A stretch of DNA of 64,000 nt, taken from assembly GCA_021647885.1 (NCBI GenBank), contig JAKITV010000001.1, positions 124,001 through 188,000 on the forward strand, written 5' to 3'. Position 1 is the first letter of the stretch. The number at the start of each line of letters is the position of its first letter. The notes beneath the pieces were generated by a model. The model was not told the DNA's origin and searched no databases. It saw nothing but the letters and a program-made list of their open reading frames with translations. Of this stretch, positions 44,672 through 54,506 are shown in pieces. Source of the stretch: Flavobacteriaceae bacterium (GTDB taxonomy: Bacteria > Bacteroidota > Bacteroidia > Flavobacteriales > Flavobacteriaceae). The position numbers and the translations under genes are program-made.

Positions 44672-44965
44672 ATGGAAGGATTAGGATCGTTTATGCCCTT
44701 TATTTTAATGTTTGCTGTTGTGTATTTCTTTATGATTGCACCACAAATGAAACGTGCAAAAAAGGAAAAGAAATTTGCAGCAGAATTAAAGCGAGGCGAT
44801 AAAGTAATAACTAAAAGTGGAATGCATGGTAAAGTATTAGAGCTAAACGATAAAGATAGCTCTTGCATTATTGAAACTTTAGCAGGAAAAATTAAGTTTG
44901 AACGTTCTGCCATTTCTATGGAAATGAGCATGAAACTCAATGTACCTCCAACAGTTAAAAAATAA
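44672..44965 (+). CDS. yajC: Preprotein translocase subunit YajC
   Basis: A small inner-membrane accessory of SecDF-SecYEG. The 97 residues have one N-terminal membrane helix (FMPFILMFAVVYFFMIAPQ) followed by the family motif MKRAKKEKKFAAELKRGDKV, ITKSGMHGKVLEL and IKFERSAI. The ATG at 44672 is preferred over a TTG three bases earlier. A UUCG-loop terminator directly follows. Confidence 0.93.
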   Translation: MEGLGSFMPFILMFAVVYFFMIAPQMKRAKKEKKFAAELKRGDKVITKSGMHGKVLELNDKDSSCIIETLAGKIKFERSAISMEMSMKLNVPPTVKK

Positions 44966-44969
44966 TAAC

Positions 44970-44998
44970 AAAAAAGCAGCTTTCGAGCTGCTTTTTTT
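44970..44998 (+). terminator. Rho-independent terminator with UUCG tetraloop
   Basis: AAAAAGCAGCT, loop TTCG, AGCTGCTTTTTTT: a stem with a GC core closed by the very stable UUCG loop and flanked by an A-run and a seven-base T-run. It lies just after the yajC stop and would end the nusB/DUF1573/yajC transcripts. Confidence 0.9.
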
Positions 44999-45016
44999 AT
45001 TCATTAAGATGTCTCA

Positions 45017-45072
45017 TCGAGCGCAGTCGAGATGTTTTTTATAAAAATTTAATAGTTCTCGACTGCGCTCGA
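45017..45072. repeat. Long inverted repeat, GAGCGCAGTC family
   Basis: TCGAGCGCAGTCGAGA (45017-45032) and its exact complement TCTCGACTGCGCTCGA (45057-45072) are separated by 24 AT-rich bases. The 12-base core TCGACTGCGCTC recurs inside pyrD at 46922-46933. It lies between yajC and pepT (convergent stops), with no T-run. Confidence 0.85.
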
Positions 45073-45160
45073 ACTGACAAAAGTGTATCTAACAGTTTTT
45101 GTGTTTATTATGTAAACCTACTCCTTGAAGAATCATAGGTTTAATTTTTTCATAATTCTA

Positions 45161-46402
45161 TTACGAATACTTTTCAGCTGTTAATTCAGCAATTTTACAA
45201 ATCACTTCGGTTGCTTTAATCATACTTTCCACAGGAACATACTCATAACGTCCATGAAAATTGTGTCCACCAGCAAATATATTTGGACAAGGCAATCCTT
45301 TGTAGCTTAATTGCGAACCATCAGTTCCACCTCTAATTGCCTTTATTAAAGGTTTAATATTTAGTTGCTTCATGGCTTCTTCGGCAATATCTACAATATG
45401 CATTACAGGAACCACTTTTTCTTTCATATTATAATACTGATCTTCCACTTCTATTTCGATTACAATCCTACCATATTTTTCGTTAATGTCGTTTGCAATC
45501 TTTTTGATCAATGCTTTTCTGGCTTCAAATTTATCTTTGTCATGATCGCGAATAATATATTGCAATTTGGTTTCATCTACTTTGCCTTCCATATTGTGTA
45601 AATGGAAAAACCCTTGGTAAGCTTCAGTATGCTCTGGAGTTTCCATTTTTGGTAAAGCATTGATAAACTCTGTAGCATAATACATTGAGTTTATCATTTT
45701 TCCTTTGGCATATCCAGGATGCACAATTTTTCCGTTGACTTTAATTTTTGCTCCAGCAGCATTAAAATTTTCGTATTCCAGTTCGCCAACCTGACTTCCA
45801 TCTACAGTATAAGCCCAATCTGCTCCAAACTTTTTTACATCAAATTTATGAGCACCACGACCAATCTCTTCATCTGGTGTAAAGCCAATTCTTATTTTAC
45901 CATGTTTAATTTCGGGATGGTTGATTAAATATTCCATTGCCGAAATAATCTCGCAAATTCCTGCTTTATCATCTGCTCCAAGCAAGGTCGTTCCATCAGT
46001 CGTGATTAATGTTTGTCCTTTATAGAGAAGTAAATCTTCAAAATAATCGGGAGATAACACAATATTGTCTTCAGCATTTAAAATAATGTCTTTGCCATCG
46101 TAATTTTCAATGATTTTGGGCTTTACATCAGCAGCAGTAAAATCTGGTGAGGTATCAAAATGAGATATAAAACCAATAGTTGGTACATCGTGTTCAACAT
46201 TACTTGGTAAAGTTGCCATGATGTATGCATTTTCATCAATGCTTACATCCTGCAAACCAATAGTTTTAAGTTCATCAGCTAATTTATTGGCTAAATCCCA
46301 TTGTTTTTTTGTGCTGGGAGTTGTGTTAGAGTCTGGATCGCTTTCTGTGTCTATTTTAACGTAGCTTAAAAAACGATCTATAATATGTTGTTTGTCTATC
46401 AT
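45161..46402 (-). CDS. pepT: Peptidase T (tripeptide aminopeptidase, M20B)
   Basis: A cytoplasmic dizinc aminopeptidase that releases the first residue of tripeptides. The 413 residues carry the M20 zinc ligands in [10 protein letters not shown] (His around 84), [16 protein letters not shown] (bridging Asp), the catalytic Glu pair in [22 protein letters not shown], and the C-terminal His in [17 protein letters not shown]. Length is normal for PepT. It has its own gap upstream and diverges from pyrD. Confidence 0.93.
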   Translation of the reverse strand: MIDKQHIIDRFLSYVKIDTESDPDSNTTPSTKKQWDLANKLADELKTIGLQDVSIDENAYIMATLPSNVEHDVPTIGFISHFDTSPDFTAADVKPKIIENYDGKDIILNAEDNIVLSPDYFEDLLLYKGQTLITTDGTTLLGADDKAGICEIISAMEYLINHPEIKHGKIRIGFTPDEEIGRGAHKFDVKKFGADWAYTVDGSQVGELEYENFNAAGAKIKVNGKIVHPGYAKGKMINSMYYATEFINALPKMETPEHTEAYQGFFHLHNMEGKVDETKLQYIIRDHDKDKFEARKALIKKIANDINEKYGRIVIEIEVEDQYYNMKEKVVPVMHIVDIAEEAMKQLNIKPLIKAIRGGTDGSQLSYKGLPCPNIFAGGHNFHGRYEYVPVESMIKATEVICKIAELTAEKYS

Positions 46403-46467
46403 TGGGTTTTTATTGTATCTGTTTTATTAATTCAAAAATACTATTTAAAATTATTTTACTTTTTGAA

Positions 46468-46498
46468 TTGTAAGATTTTTTATTTAAAAGTACTTTTG
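46468..46498 (+). promoter_or_regulatory. Bacteroidota promoter of pyrD
   Basis: TTG at 46468-46470, a 20-base spacer, and TACTTTTG at 46491-46498 fit the TTG...TAnnTTTG pattern. The pyrD ATG follows at 46514, giving a very short leader of about 10 bases. Confidence 0.6.
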
Positions 46499-46513
46499 TG
46501 GAAATACCATTAG

Positions 46514-47563
46514 ATGTATAAATTATTAATAAGACCCATTTTATTTCTTTTCGATCCTGAAAAGGTGCATCATTTCATATTTACTATAGTTAAATTTTTG
46601 AACAAAATTCCTTTTATACCAAATTTGATTAGAAGTCTGTATGTTATTGAAGACAAGCGTTTAGAAAAAGAAGTATTTGGATTGAAATTTAAAAACCCAG
46701 TTGGACTTGCTGCTGGATTTGATAAAGACGCAAAATTGTATAATGAACTTTCTAATTTTGGTTTTGGGTTTATAGAAATAGGCACACTTACACCAAAGCC
46801 TCAAGAAGGGAATCCTAAAAAACGCTTGTTTAGATTAATAGAGGATTCAGCAATTATTAACCGAATGGGTTTTAATAATGGTGGTGTTTTGGAAGCAGTA
46901 GTGCGTTTAAAATGTAATCCTTCGACTGCGCTCAGGACAGGTTCCAGTATTTTAATTGGTGGAAATATTGGAAAGAATAAAGCAACACCAAACAAAGATG
47001 CCGTTGAAGATTACAAGATTTGTTTTGAAGCTTTGTTTAATTATGTCGATTATTTTGTGGTAAATGTAAGTTCTCCAAACACACCAAATTTACGAGCTCT
47101 TCAAGATAAAGAACCACTTACAAAACTCTTAAAAGTTTTGAAAACTCAAAATCACAAACACCAAAATCCAAAACCTATACTGCTTAAAATTGCGCCAGAT
47201 TTAACTAACGAGCAACTACAAGATATTATAGATATCGTTGCCGAAACTAAAATTGATGGAGTTATTGCAACCAATACGACCATTTTACGTGATGGATTAC
47301 AATCTGAAAATAAGAAAGAAATAGGTGGTTTAAGCGGAAAACCTTTAACCAATCGCTCTACAGAAGTGATTCGTTTTTTAGCAGAAAAAAGTAACAAGGC
47401 TTTTCCAATAATTGGAGTAGGAGGCATACATTCAGTTCAAGATGCTTTAGAAAAATTAGATGCTGGAGCAGATTTAATTCAGCTTTATACAGGATTTATT
47501 TATGAAGGACCACAACTTGTTAAAGCGATTAATAAAGCATTGCTGAAAAAGCTTAATTTGTAG
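46514..47563 (+). CDS. pyrD: Dihydroorotate dehydrogenase (quinone), with in-frame repeat insertion
   Basis: A class 2 membrane-associated enzyme oxidising dihydroorotate to orotate with quinone, the fourth step of pyrimidine synthesis. The 349 residues begin with the N-terminal membrane-binding helices, then [71 protein letters not shown] (with the catalytic Ser), [13 protein letters not shown], and [20 protein letters not shown]. Between residues about 131 and 143 an extra stretch, [11 protein letters not shown], is encoded by a copy of the repeat seen at 45017; family members go directly from the Lys-rich helix to ILIGG. Confidence 0.93.
   Translation: MYKLLIRPILFLFDPEKVHHFIFTIVKFLNKIPFIPNLIRSLYVIEDKRLEKEVFGLKFKNPVGLAAGFDKDAKLYNELSNFGFGFIEIGTLTPKPQEGNPKKRLFRLIEDSAIINRMGFNNGGVLEAVVRLKCNPSTALRTGSSILIGGNIGKNKATPNKDAVEDYKICFEALFNYVDYFVVNVSSPNTPNLRALQDKEPLTKLLKVLKTQNHKHQNPKPILLKIAPDLTNEQLQDIIDIVAETKIDGVIATNTTILRDGLQSENKKEIGGLSGKPLTNRSTEVIRFLAEKSNKAFPIIGVGGIHSVQDALEKLDAGADLIQLYTGFIYEGPQLVKAINKALLKKLNL
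46916..46945 (+). repeat. In-frame copy of the GAGCGCAGTC repeat inside pyrD
   Basis: The segment contains CCTTCGACTGCGCTCAGGAC (46919-46938), sharing the 12-base core TCGACTGCGCTC with the inverted repeat at 45017-45072. It keeps the reading frame and adds roughly 8 to 10 codons to a loop of PyrD. Confidence 0.75.
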
Positions 47564-47638
47564 TTTCTTTTTGTATTCACTTCTAATGAATGTTTCATAA
47601 AATTAATAGTATTTTTATCATAGTATTAAATCTTTACA

Positions 47639-48505
47639 ATGCCTAACAAAATCAAGCTTATTGAATGTCCTCGTGATGCAATGCAAGGCATCAAAGACTT
47701 TATTCCAACAGAGCGTAAGGTAAAGTACATTCAATCGTTACTTCGTGTTGGTTTTGATACCATCGATTTTGGAAGTTTTGTGTCACCTAAAGCCATACCA
47801 CAAATGGTAGATACTGCACAGGTTTTGTCACAATTAGACTTATCTGAAACTACAAGTAAATTGTTGGCTATTGTTGCCAATACTCGTGGAGCTACTGATG
47901 CTTCTCAATATAATGAGATCGATTATTTAGGCTATCCGTTTTCGATTTCAGAGAATTTTCAAATGCGAAATACTCACAAAACAATTGCACAATCGGTTGT
48001 GACTCTTCAAGAGATTTTAAATATTGCAGATAGATCTAATAAAAAAGTTGTAGCCTATTTATCGATGGGATTTGGCAATCCTTATGGAGACCCTTGGAAT
48101 GTTGATATTGTTGGCGAATGGACAGAACGTTTGGGTAAAATGGGTGTTAAAATAATATCGTTAAGTGATACTATAGGAAGTTCAAATCCTGAAAATATTG
48201 AATATTTGTTTTCTAATTTAATTCCGAGTTATACTGAAATAGAATTTGGTGCACATTTACATACAACTCCAAGTTCTTGGTTTGAAAAGGTGGATGCCGC
48301 TTACAAAGCTGGTTGCCGACGTTTTGATGGTGCTATTCAAGGGTTTGGAGGTTGCCCAATGGCAAAAGATGAATTGACAGGAAACATGCCAACCGAAAAA
48401 TTAGTATCTTACTTTACAACTCGAAAAACGAAGAATAATTTGAATGCTTTAAGCTTTGAAAGTGCTTACAATGAAGCTTCTAATATATTTAATGCTTACC
48501 AATAA
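47639..48505 (+). CDS. mvaB: Hydroxymethylglutaryl-CoA lyase
   Basis: It cleaves HMG-CoA to acetyl-CoA and acetoacetate, the last step of leucine breakdown. The 288-residue TIM barrel has ECPRDAMQGIKDFIPTERKV with the catalytic Arg-Asp, FDTIDFGSFVSPKAIPQM, AYLSMGFGNPYGDPW, and the family signature GAIQGFGGCPMAKDELTGNM with its essential Cys; metal His residues lie in FGAHLHTTPS. Leucine dehydrogenase at 41741 belongs to the same catabolic route but is not adjacent. Confidence 0.9.
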   Translation: MPNKIKLIECPRDAMQGIKDFIPTERKVKYIQSLLRVGFDTIDFGSFVSPKAIPQMVDTAQVLSQLDLSETTSKLLAIVANTRGATDASQYNEIDYLGYPFSISENFQMRNTHKTIAQSVVTLQEILNIADRSNKKVVAYLSMGFGNPYGDPWNVDIVGEWTERLGKMGVKIISLSDTIGSSNPENIEYLFSNLIPSYTEIEFGAHLHTTPSSWFEKVDAAYKAGCRRFDGAIQGFGGCPMAKDELTGNMPTEKLVSYFTTRKTKNNLNALSFESAYNEASNIFNAYQ

Positions 48506-48521
48506 AAGAGCTAATTATTGC

Positions 48522-50747
48522 TTATAGTTTTAATTCAAAGCCTGCAAAAACACCAAAAGGAAGTCCAGGTCGTAATCCAGTTGGTACTCTCGATACAGCA
48601 TAAGTGGAGTTTAAAAGGTTAACTAGGTTTAGAGTTAAAACAGTATGCTTATTAACAATATATCTCCCAGAGAGATCAATGATAAAGTTAGATGCTACTT
48701 TTTCATTTTCAGGAATAGTTCCACTACCAGCTTTTGTTCTAAATGCACCATTAAAACGACCACTTAAACTAAATTCAAAGTCTTTATGTTCTAAAGATAG
48801 TGTTGTGTTAAATTGATGTTTGGCTATATAAGGTAGTTGATCTCCAATATTAACTTCTCCCCAAAGACTATCATCACTATCAAAACTATTTAAAAACTTG
48901 CTGTTGGTATAAGTATAAGAAAAAGTTATAGGGAGTTTATATTTGGCATTGGTTTTAATAAGGTTGTAATTTAATAGCATCTCAAAACCATTAACATTCA
49001 CTTCTCCTGCATTAAACTGTTCTAATGACCCAGTTCCACCAGTCGCGGCAAGATCACTTCCCAGTAAATTACTGTATTGATTGTAAAACGCAATAACTTC
49101 GCCTCTTATTCCTTTGGTGGTAAATCGTGTGCCTAACTCAAGGTTTACACTTTCTTCAGCTTTTTGTCCTTCTAAATTACTTGGAGGAGAAAACCCTTTA
49201 TGAATGCTAGTAAATGCAGAAATATCATTATTAACTTTATAATTCATTCCTATTCCTGGAATAAACACATTTACTTTATTGTTGCGTAACAAGAGATTAC
49301 TGCCTGTTCTATTTACATCGTTTTTACCGTAATCTTTTCTTGTTAAATCTATATTTTCATAGCGTAAACCAGGAGTTAGTGTTAGTTTATTATATTTAAA
49401 CTTATACATAACAAAAGCTGAAAACGCATTGGCACTACTAATTCTGTTGGCATCTGTTCCTGGTGTGGCTTTATTGGTTAAATTCATTATGCCATTGTTC
49501 ATATTATAACCATCAATCCATTGAAACCGATCTTCTTCGTCATAATGCATACGCAAACCAATTTCAATATCATGAAATGCGTTTTTGCCATACCAATGAT
49601 AGTCAAATTTAGTTTGCACACCTTTAGAAATATAGTTTCTGTTATTTGCTTTTACTAATAGTGAGTTTGCATCAGAATTTGTTGTACCATTTATTACATC
49701 AAAATAATCACTATAAGCTGAAGTATTAGTAATAATTGAATTAATCCCAACCTTTGTGTCATTAACAACAACGTCATTTAATTTATACCAATTTCTTGAA
49801 AAATTATTATAATATCCTGTAGTTGTAATTCTAAAATCTTTAGTAATATTTAAAACATGTGTTGCGGTAAACTGTACATGATCTGCTTTCATATTATCTT
49901 TTTGTGAAGCAGCATATCTGTTAAACGGATTTGTTTCAAAGTCGGAATCGGTTAAACCCAAATATGTTTCATTTGCAATTTCATCAGAATATTGAAATTT
50001 AAATTCCACAGATTGACTTAACTTTGGTTTAGGGTTGCTATTTATTCTAAATTTTGCAACAATATCATTTTTGTCAAACCCTGTATTTGCATTGTTTGGT
50101 AAATTTTTAAAGCCATCTGACGAAAAATTCAAGAACTCCACAAGAACCCCAAAATTTTGTTTACTTGTACCAATGGCTGCATGAAATTTATTACCATTAA
50201 AACTCCCATAGCTTGCACTTAAGTTTGCCGAAAACATTTCAGGAATTTGTGTAGAAACCATATTAATAGCACCACCTGTTGTGAAGGGGCCATATTGTAC
50301 TTGACTACTGCCTTTTAATATTTCTACGGCTTCCATTCTAGCAATTGTTGGAAAATAATAGGCTGCTGGTGCACTATAAGGTGCAGGAGCGATAAGTACA
50401 CCATCTTCCATTAGTGTGATTTTAGAACTACGCTCTGGCGAAGTCCCTCTTAAACTTATGTTTGGACGTAATCCGAAACCATCTTCTTCATAAATATTAA
50501 CTCCAGGTACATTTCGTAATATTCGATTAATATCAGTATAACCAAACTTTTTAAGTTCTTGTGGTGAAATAAAATAGGATGATCCAGTTCTGTTTTTGGC
50601 CACAAATTTATTTCCAAAAATCACGTTTGTAGATAGAATAACTTCATCGAGTTGTTGTATGGAGTCTATTGCTGTGGGTGGAGTCTCATTTTGTGCATAA
50701 CCAATAGAAAAGATTGCTATAAAAATAAAGGATAATTTTGTATTCAT
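48522..50747 (-). CDS. TonB-dependent outer-membrane receptor (FecA-like)
   Basis: A 741-residue receptor. The ATG at 50747 gives a normal signal peptide (NTKLSFIFIAIFSIGYAQ); an upstream ATG at 50777 lies close to the promoter and is rejected. A TonB-box-like LDEVILS precedes the plug domain (YTDINRILRNVPGVNIYEED, GLRPNISLRGTSPERSSKIT, LMEDGVLIAPAPYSAPAAYY), and a 22-strand barrel ends in a terminal aromatic-rich strand (FGVFAGFELKL). Plug motifs resemble ferric dicitrate-type receptors; iron uptake is inferred, supported weakly by the ferritin gene upstream. Confidence 0.88.
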   Translation of the reverse strand: MNTKLSFIFIAIFSIGYAQNETPPTAIDSIQQLDEVILSTNVIFGNKFVAKNRTGSSYFISPQELKKFGYTDINRILRNVPGVNIYEEDGFGLRPNISLRGTSPERSSKITLMEDGVLIAPAPYSAPAAYYFPTIARMEAVEILKGSSQVQYGPFTTGGAINMVSTQIPEMFSANLSASYGSFNGNKFHAAIGTSKQNFGVLVEFLNFSSDGFKNLPNNANTGFDKNDIVAKFRINSNPKPKLSQSVEFKFQYSDEIANETYLGLTDSDFETNPFNRYAASQKDNMKADHVQFTATHVLNITKDFRITTTGYYNNFSRNWYKLNDVVVNDTKVGINSIITNTSAYSDYFDVINGTTNSDANSLLVKANNRNYISKGVQTKFDYHWYGKNAFHDIEIGLRMHYDEEDRFQWIDGYNMNNGIMNLTNKATPGTDANRISSANAFSAFVMYKFKYNKLTLTPGLRYENIDLTRKDYGKNDVNRTGSNLLLRNNKVNVFIPGIGMNYKVNNDISAFTSIHKGFSPPSNLEGQKAEESVNLELGTRFTTKGIRGEVIAFYNQYSNLLGSDLAATGGTGSLEQFNAGEVNVNGFEMLLNYNLIKTNAKYKLPITFSYTYTNSKFLNSFDSDDSLWGEVNIGDQLPYIAKHQFNTTLSLEHKDFEFSLSGRFNGAFRTKAGSGTIPENEKVASNFIIDLSGRYIVNKHTVLTLNLVNLLNSTYAVSRVPTGLRPGLPFGVFAGFELKL

Positions 50748-50787
50748 TTTATTTAGACTAATTAAAAATAACATCAATTTATTTCTG

Positions 50788-50818
50788 CAAAGATAGAGTA
50801 CAAAATGATATTTCCAAA
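50788..50818 (-). promoter_or_regulatory. Bacteroidota promoter of the TonB-dependent receptor
   Basis: On the minus strand, TTTG (50818-50815), a 19-base spacer and TATCTTTG (50795-50788) match the -33/-7 consensus closely. Transcription would start near 50780, downstream of the ATG at 50777 or next to it, so translation should begin at the ATG at 50747. Confidence 0.7.
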
Positions 50819-51039
50819 GCTTATTTAGAATAAATATAAATAATATCTTACTTGCTGTTAAGTATTAGTAAGTTATAAAATGTTAAAGTATTTATGTGGC
50901 TGTAACTCAATTAAAAAAAGAGACTATATTGTCTTATATAGAGATAAAACAGGTCTTGATATATGACATTCAAAATATCTTATAAAATTTATTTCCTACA
51001 TAACTTTTAAGTATCTTCGTATTACAAATATTTAGAAAA

Positions 51040-51546
51040 ATGAATACTTCTATTGAAAAATTATTAAACGATCAAGTTAAGTATGAAGCCAGTGCATCTA
51101 TGCAATATTTAGCTATGGCATCGTGGGCAGATGCAAACGGATATAATGGTGTAGCAGACTTTTTTTATTTACAATCGGAAGAGGAACGCGTACACATGAT
51201 TAAATTGGTTAAGTTTATTAACGAGCGTAGTGCTAAAGTTGTAATTCCTCAACTTGATAAACCTAAAAGTGATTTTGAGTCTTTAAATCAATTATTTGAA
51301 GCGTTTTTAGAACAGGAAATTTTTGTAACTCAAAAGATTAACCATATCATTTTTGAATGTCTTCAACATAAAGAATATAATGTGCATAATTTTATGCAAT
51401 GGTATGTAACCGAACAGTTAGAAGAAGAAGCAGTTGCAAAAACTTTATTAGATAAGTTAATGATTATTGGCGATGATAAATCTGGTCATTATCTATTTGA
51501 TAGAGATATTAATATCATTGCTTCAGCCAATCAAAATCCAGAATAA
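51040..51546 (+). CDS. ftnA: Ferritin
   Basis: A 168-residue non-haem ferritin storing iron as a 24-mer cage. The four-helix bundle holds ferroxidase residues in YEASASMQYLAMASWADANG (first Glu), LQSEEERVHMIKLVKFINER (Glu and His), LEQEIFVTQKINHIIFE, and WYVTEQLEEEAVAKTLLDKL. A possible -7 element TATCTTCG lies at 51012-51019. It diverges from the TonB receptor gene across 292 bases of AT-rich DNA that holds both promoters and nothing else recognised. Confidence 0.92.
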   Translation: MNTSIEKLLNDQVKYEASASMQYLAMASWADANGYNGVADFFYLQSEEERVHMIKLVKFINERSAKVVIPQLDKPKSDFESLNQLFEAFLEQEIFVTQKINHIIFECLQHKEYNVHNFMQWYVTEQLEEEAVAKTLLDKLMIIGDDKSGHYLFDRDINIIASANQNPE

Positions 51547-51630
51547 ATCAGGTCACTATTTCTGTAGAAATTAAATCTGATTTTTCAAGTGCTTATATTT
51601 ATGGTTTTATAGGTCACTTACTGTTCGCTA

Positions 51631-52908
51631 TTAATTATTTTCCTTTGACAATAAAAATTTTAACTTGCTCGTTTCAAAATAGGTAAAATACACAGCACCA
51701 ATAATTGTGGTTAAATAATATAATGTAACTATGTAGCTTCCGTAAGCGATGAATGTATTTAAACCAAACCAATCTTCAAAGTAAAATAGTATAGACAATG
51801 CTAATGCAACTCTAATCCCTTCTACTATTATAGCGTGTTTCTTTTTGTCCATTAAGGTTGTATAACCATAAATACCAATAAAAATAACCAATCCATATAG
51901 TAATAAATTGTCAAAACTTGTGTTTCCGAAATTATAGAACATAAACAAAAGCAAGACCGTAGTCATCACATATTGATAGATAGACCATAGTTTTAAAGCA
52001 TTAGATGCTGGTGTTTTGAATTTGGTATAACCGTACACATCTTTAATAATTGTAATAGGATATTTATCAATAACATCTTTAGGTCTCCAACCCGTTGGCA
52101 TAAACCAAATACGCAATTTATCTAACCAATTGTTTGTTCTCCATGCATCTTTAATTAATAGCCAAAGATGCTGAAAATTAATGAGTATTGGATTCCATGT
52201 TTTTACAGGTTTTAGAACACCATAAACTGGAGGGACATCATCTAATTCTTCTTGAAAAGTGCCAAACATTCTGTCCCAAGCACAAAAAATAGCTCCTAAA
52301 TTTTTATCGATGTATTCTTTGTTTATTGCATGATGTACACGATGCTGCGAAGGTGTTACAATAATGTATTCTAATAAACCTAGTTTACCAATATGTTTGG
52401 TATGATACCAAAATTGAGCAAACAAATGTAAAGGTGTTAGGATAGCAATTATTTGATATGGAATACCTAATAACACAGCAGGAATAAGCAATAAGGCCGT
52501 ATAACCTAATAAGGATGAAATAGACTGACGTAATGCACAACCCAAATTAAACTCTTCACTACTATGATGAATTATATGTTGGTTCCAAAAAATATTTATT
52601 TTATGATTTATCCAGTGGTTCCAATAACTTGCAAAATCTATCGCAATAAAAGCAAGAACATACACTATCCAAGTAGATTCAATTTCAAATATTGCGAGAT
52701 GTTTTAATAAATATGGATAAGGGACAAGTATAAAAATAATACCAAGCGAATCTTTAATAACATTTGTTAATCCTGAACTTAAACTGGAAATCGTATCCAT
52801 AGTATTATGCATTTGCTTTTTTGTAAAATGACCATAGGCAATTTCGAGCAGTACTAATCCCATAAAAAAAGGAGTCACATATAATAAAGCAGTTGCGTAA
52901 GCTTCCAT
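51631..52908 (-). CDS. Sterol desaturase/fatty acid hydroxylase family membrane protein
   Basis: A 425-residue integral membrane di-iron oxygenase. The His clusters are present: YWNHWINHKINIFWNQHIIH then HSSEE (HxxxH and HxxHH), WYHTKHIG, and PSQHRVHHAINKEYIDKNLG (HxxHH). Some eight or nine membrane segments occur, with an extra C-terminal membrane region of about 120 residues beyond the core. Bacteroidota lack sterols in general, so the substrate may be a hopanoid, carotenoid, ether lipid or fatty acid; not determined. Confidence 0.88.
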   Translation of the reverse strand: MEAYATALLYVTPFFMGLVLLEIAYGHFTKKQMHNTMDTISSLSSGLTNVIKDSLGIIFILVPYPYLLKHLAIFEIESTWIVYVLAFIAIDFASYWNHWINHKINIFWNQHIIHHSSEEFNLGCALRQSISSLLGYTALLLIPAVLLGIPYQIIAILTPLHLFAQFWYHTKHIGKLGLLEYIIVTPSQHRVHHAINKEYIDKNLGAIFCAWDRMFGTFQEELDDVPPVYGVLKPVKTWNPILINFQHLWLLIKDAWRTNNWLDKLRIWFMPTGWRPKDVIDKYPITIIKDVYGYTKFKTPASNALKLWSIYQYVMTTVLLLFMFYNFGNTSFDNLLLYGLVIFIGIYGYTTLMDKKKHAIIVEGIRVALALSILFYFEDWFGLNTFIAYGSYIVTLYYLTTIIGAVYFTYFETSKLKFLLSKENN

Positions 52909-52998
52909 AAATTATTTAATATTTGCTAAAATAAAAATTAATTATCATTTAACTCTAAATGCATTAGTTTATAGGCATAATAAGTAAAATAAAATATG

Positions 52999-53006
52999 TA
53001 AATTTG
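52999..53006 (+). promoter_or_regulatory. Bacteroidota -7 element upstream of guaB
   Basis: TAAATTTG matches TAnnTTTG and lies 23 bases before the guaB ATG. No clear TTG partner is seen at the usual upstream distance. Confidence 0.5.
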
Positions 53007-53029
53007 CCTGCAATTAAAATCTAATTGCA

Positions 53030-54502
53030 ATGGCAGCACAACTCAACAAAATTGTTGGCGAAGGTCTTACTTACGACGACGTACTATTAGTTCCAGCATT
53101 TTCCGAAGTTTTACCACGAGACGTAAACATTCAAACAAAATTTACTCGCAATATTTCAATTAATGTTCCTATTGTTTCCGCAGCTATGGATACAGTTACA
53201 GAGAGCAGAATGGCGATTGCCATGGCACAAGAAGGTGGCATTGGCGTATTGCATAAAAATATGTCTATTGAGGATCAAGCCATAAAAGTAAGAAAGGTAA
53301 AACGTGCCGAAAGCGGAATGATTATAGATCCTGTGACTTTACCTCTTACAGCTATTGTTTTAGACGCTAAACAAAATATGGCAGAGCATGGTATTGGAGG
53401 CATCCCTTTAGTTGATGACAAAGGAATTTTAAAAGGAATTGTTACGAATCGTGACCTTCGATTCGAAAAAAACAACCAACGACCAATTACCGAAGTCATG
53501 ACCAGCGAAAATTTAGTAACAACTAAAAAGGGAACATCGCTATTAGATGCTGAAGAAATTTTACAAGAATATAAAATAGAAAAACTGCCAGTTGTTGATG
53601 ATAATTATAAATTAATTGGATTGATAACATTTAGAGATATTACAAAACTCACACAAAAACCAATAGCTAACAAAGATAGTTTTGGTCGTTTGCGTGTTGC
53701 AGCAGCAATTGGTGTTACTAAAGATGCCATAAATAGAGCTGAAGCTTTAGTAAATGCGGGAGTTGATGCTGTAATAATTGACACAGCACACGGACATACC
53801 AAAAATGTGGTATCGGTTTTAAAAGAGATAAAAGACAAGTTCCCAAAGCTAGATGTAATTGTCGGAAATATTGCAACAGCTAAAGCCGCAAAATATTTGG
53901 TAGAAGCTGGGGCAGATGCTGTAAAAGTAGGTATTGGGCCAGGTTCAATTTGTACAACACGAGTTATTGCAGGTGTTGGCTATCCACAATTTTCGGCAGT
54001 AATGGAAGTTGCAGCAGCGATTAAAGGTAGTGGAGTTCCTGTTATTGCAGATGGTGGTATTCGTTACACAGGAGATATCCCAAAAGCGATTGCAGCAGGA
54101 GCAGACTGTGTTATGCTAGGCTCTTTACTGGCAGGAACCAAAGAATCTCCAGGAGAAACCATTATTTACGAAGGAAGAAAGTTTAAATCTTACAGAGGAA
54201 TGGGAAGCATAGAAGCGATGAAAGAAGGAAGTAAGGATAGGTATTTTCAAGATATAGAAGACGATATTAATAAGCTAGTGCCAGAAGGTATTGTAGGTCG
54301 TGTACCTTATAAAGGAGAACTGTATGAAAGTATTCACCAGTTTATTGGTGGTTTACGTGCAGGAATGGGTTATTGTGGTGCAAAAGATATTAATACATTA
54401 AAAGAAACAGGGCAATTTATAAAAATTACAGCTTCAGGAATTAGTGAAAGCCATCCTCATAATGTTATGATAACTAAGGAATCACCTAATTATTCGAGGT
54501 AG
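53030..54502 (+). CDS. guaB: Inosine-5'-monophosphate dehydrogenase
   Basis: It oxidises IMP to XMP with NAD, the committed step of GMP synthesis. The 490 residues show the TIM-barrel start GEGLTYDDVLLVPAFSEVLP, two CBS domains (about 95-205), the phosphate loop and active-site segment KVGIGPGSICTTRVIAGVGY with the catalytic Cys near residue 308, ADGGIRYTGDIPKAIAAGAD, and the flap region YRGMGSIEAM. Its last 12 codons (MITKESPNYSR and stop, 54467-54502) are repeated in diverged form at 55196-55231. Confidence 0.95.
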   Translation: MAAQLNKIVGEGLTYDDVLLVPAFSEVLPRDVNIQTKFTRNISINVPIVSAAMDTVTESRMAIAMAQEGGIGVLHKNMSIEDQAIKVRKVKRAESGMIIDPVTLPLTAIVLDAKQNMAEHGIGGIPLVDDKGILKGIVTNRDLRFEKNNQRPITEVMTSENLVTTKKGTSLLDAEEILQEYKIEKLPVVDDNYKLIGLITFRDITKLTQKPIANKDSFGRLRVAAAIGVTKDAINRAEALVNAGVDAVIIDTAHGHTKNVVSVLKEIKDKFPKLDVIVGNIATAKAAKYLVEAGADAVKVGIGPGSICTTRVIAGVGYPQFSAVMEVAAAIKGSGVPVIADGGIRYTGDIPKAIAAGADCVMLGSLLAGTKESPGETIIYEGRKFKSYRGMGSIEAMKEGSKDRYFQDIEDDINKLVPEGIVGRVPYKGELYESIHQFIGGLRAGMGYCGAKDINTLKETGQFIKITASGISESHPHNVMITKESPNYSR

Positions 54503-54506
54503 GGTT

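Noticed and set aside
50748-50777. An upstream ATG for the TonB-dependent receptor
   Set aside because: It would place ten residues before a normal signal peptide and lies next to the predicted transcription start.
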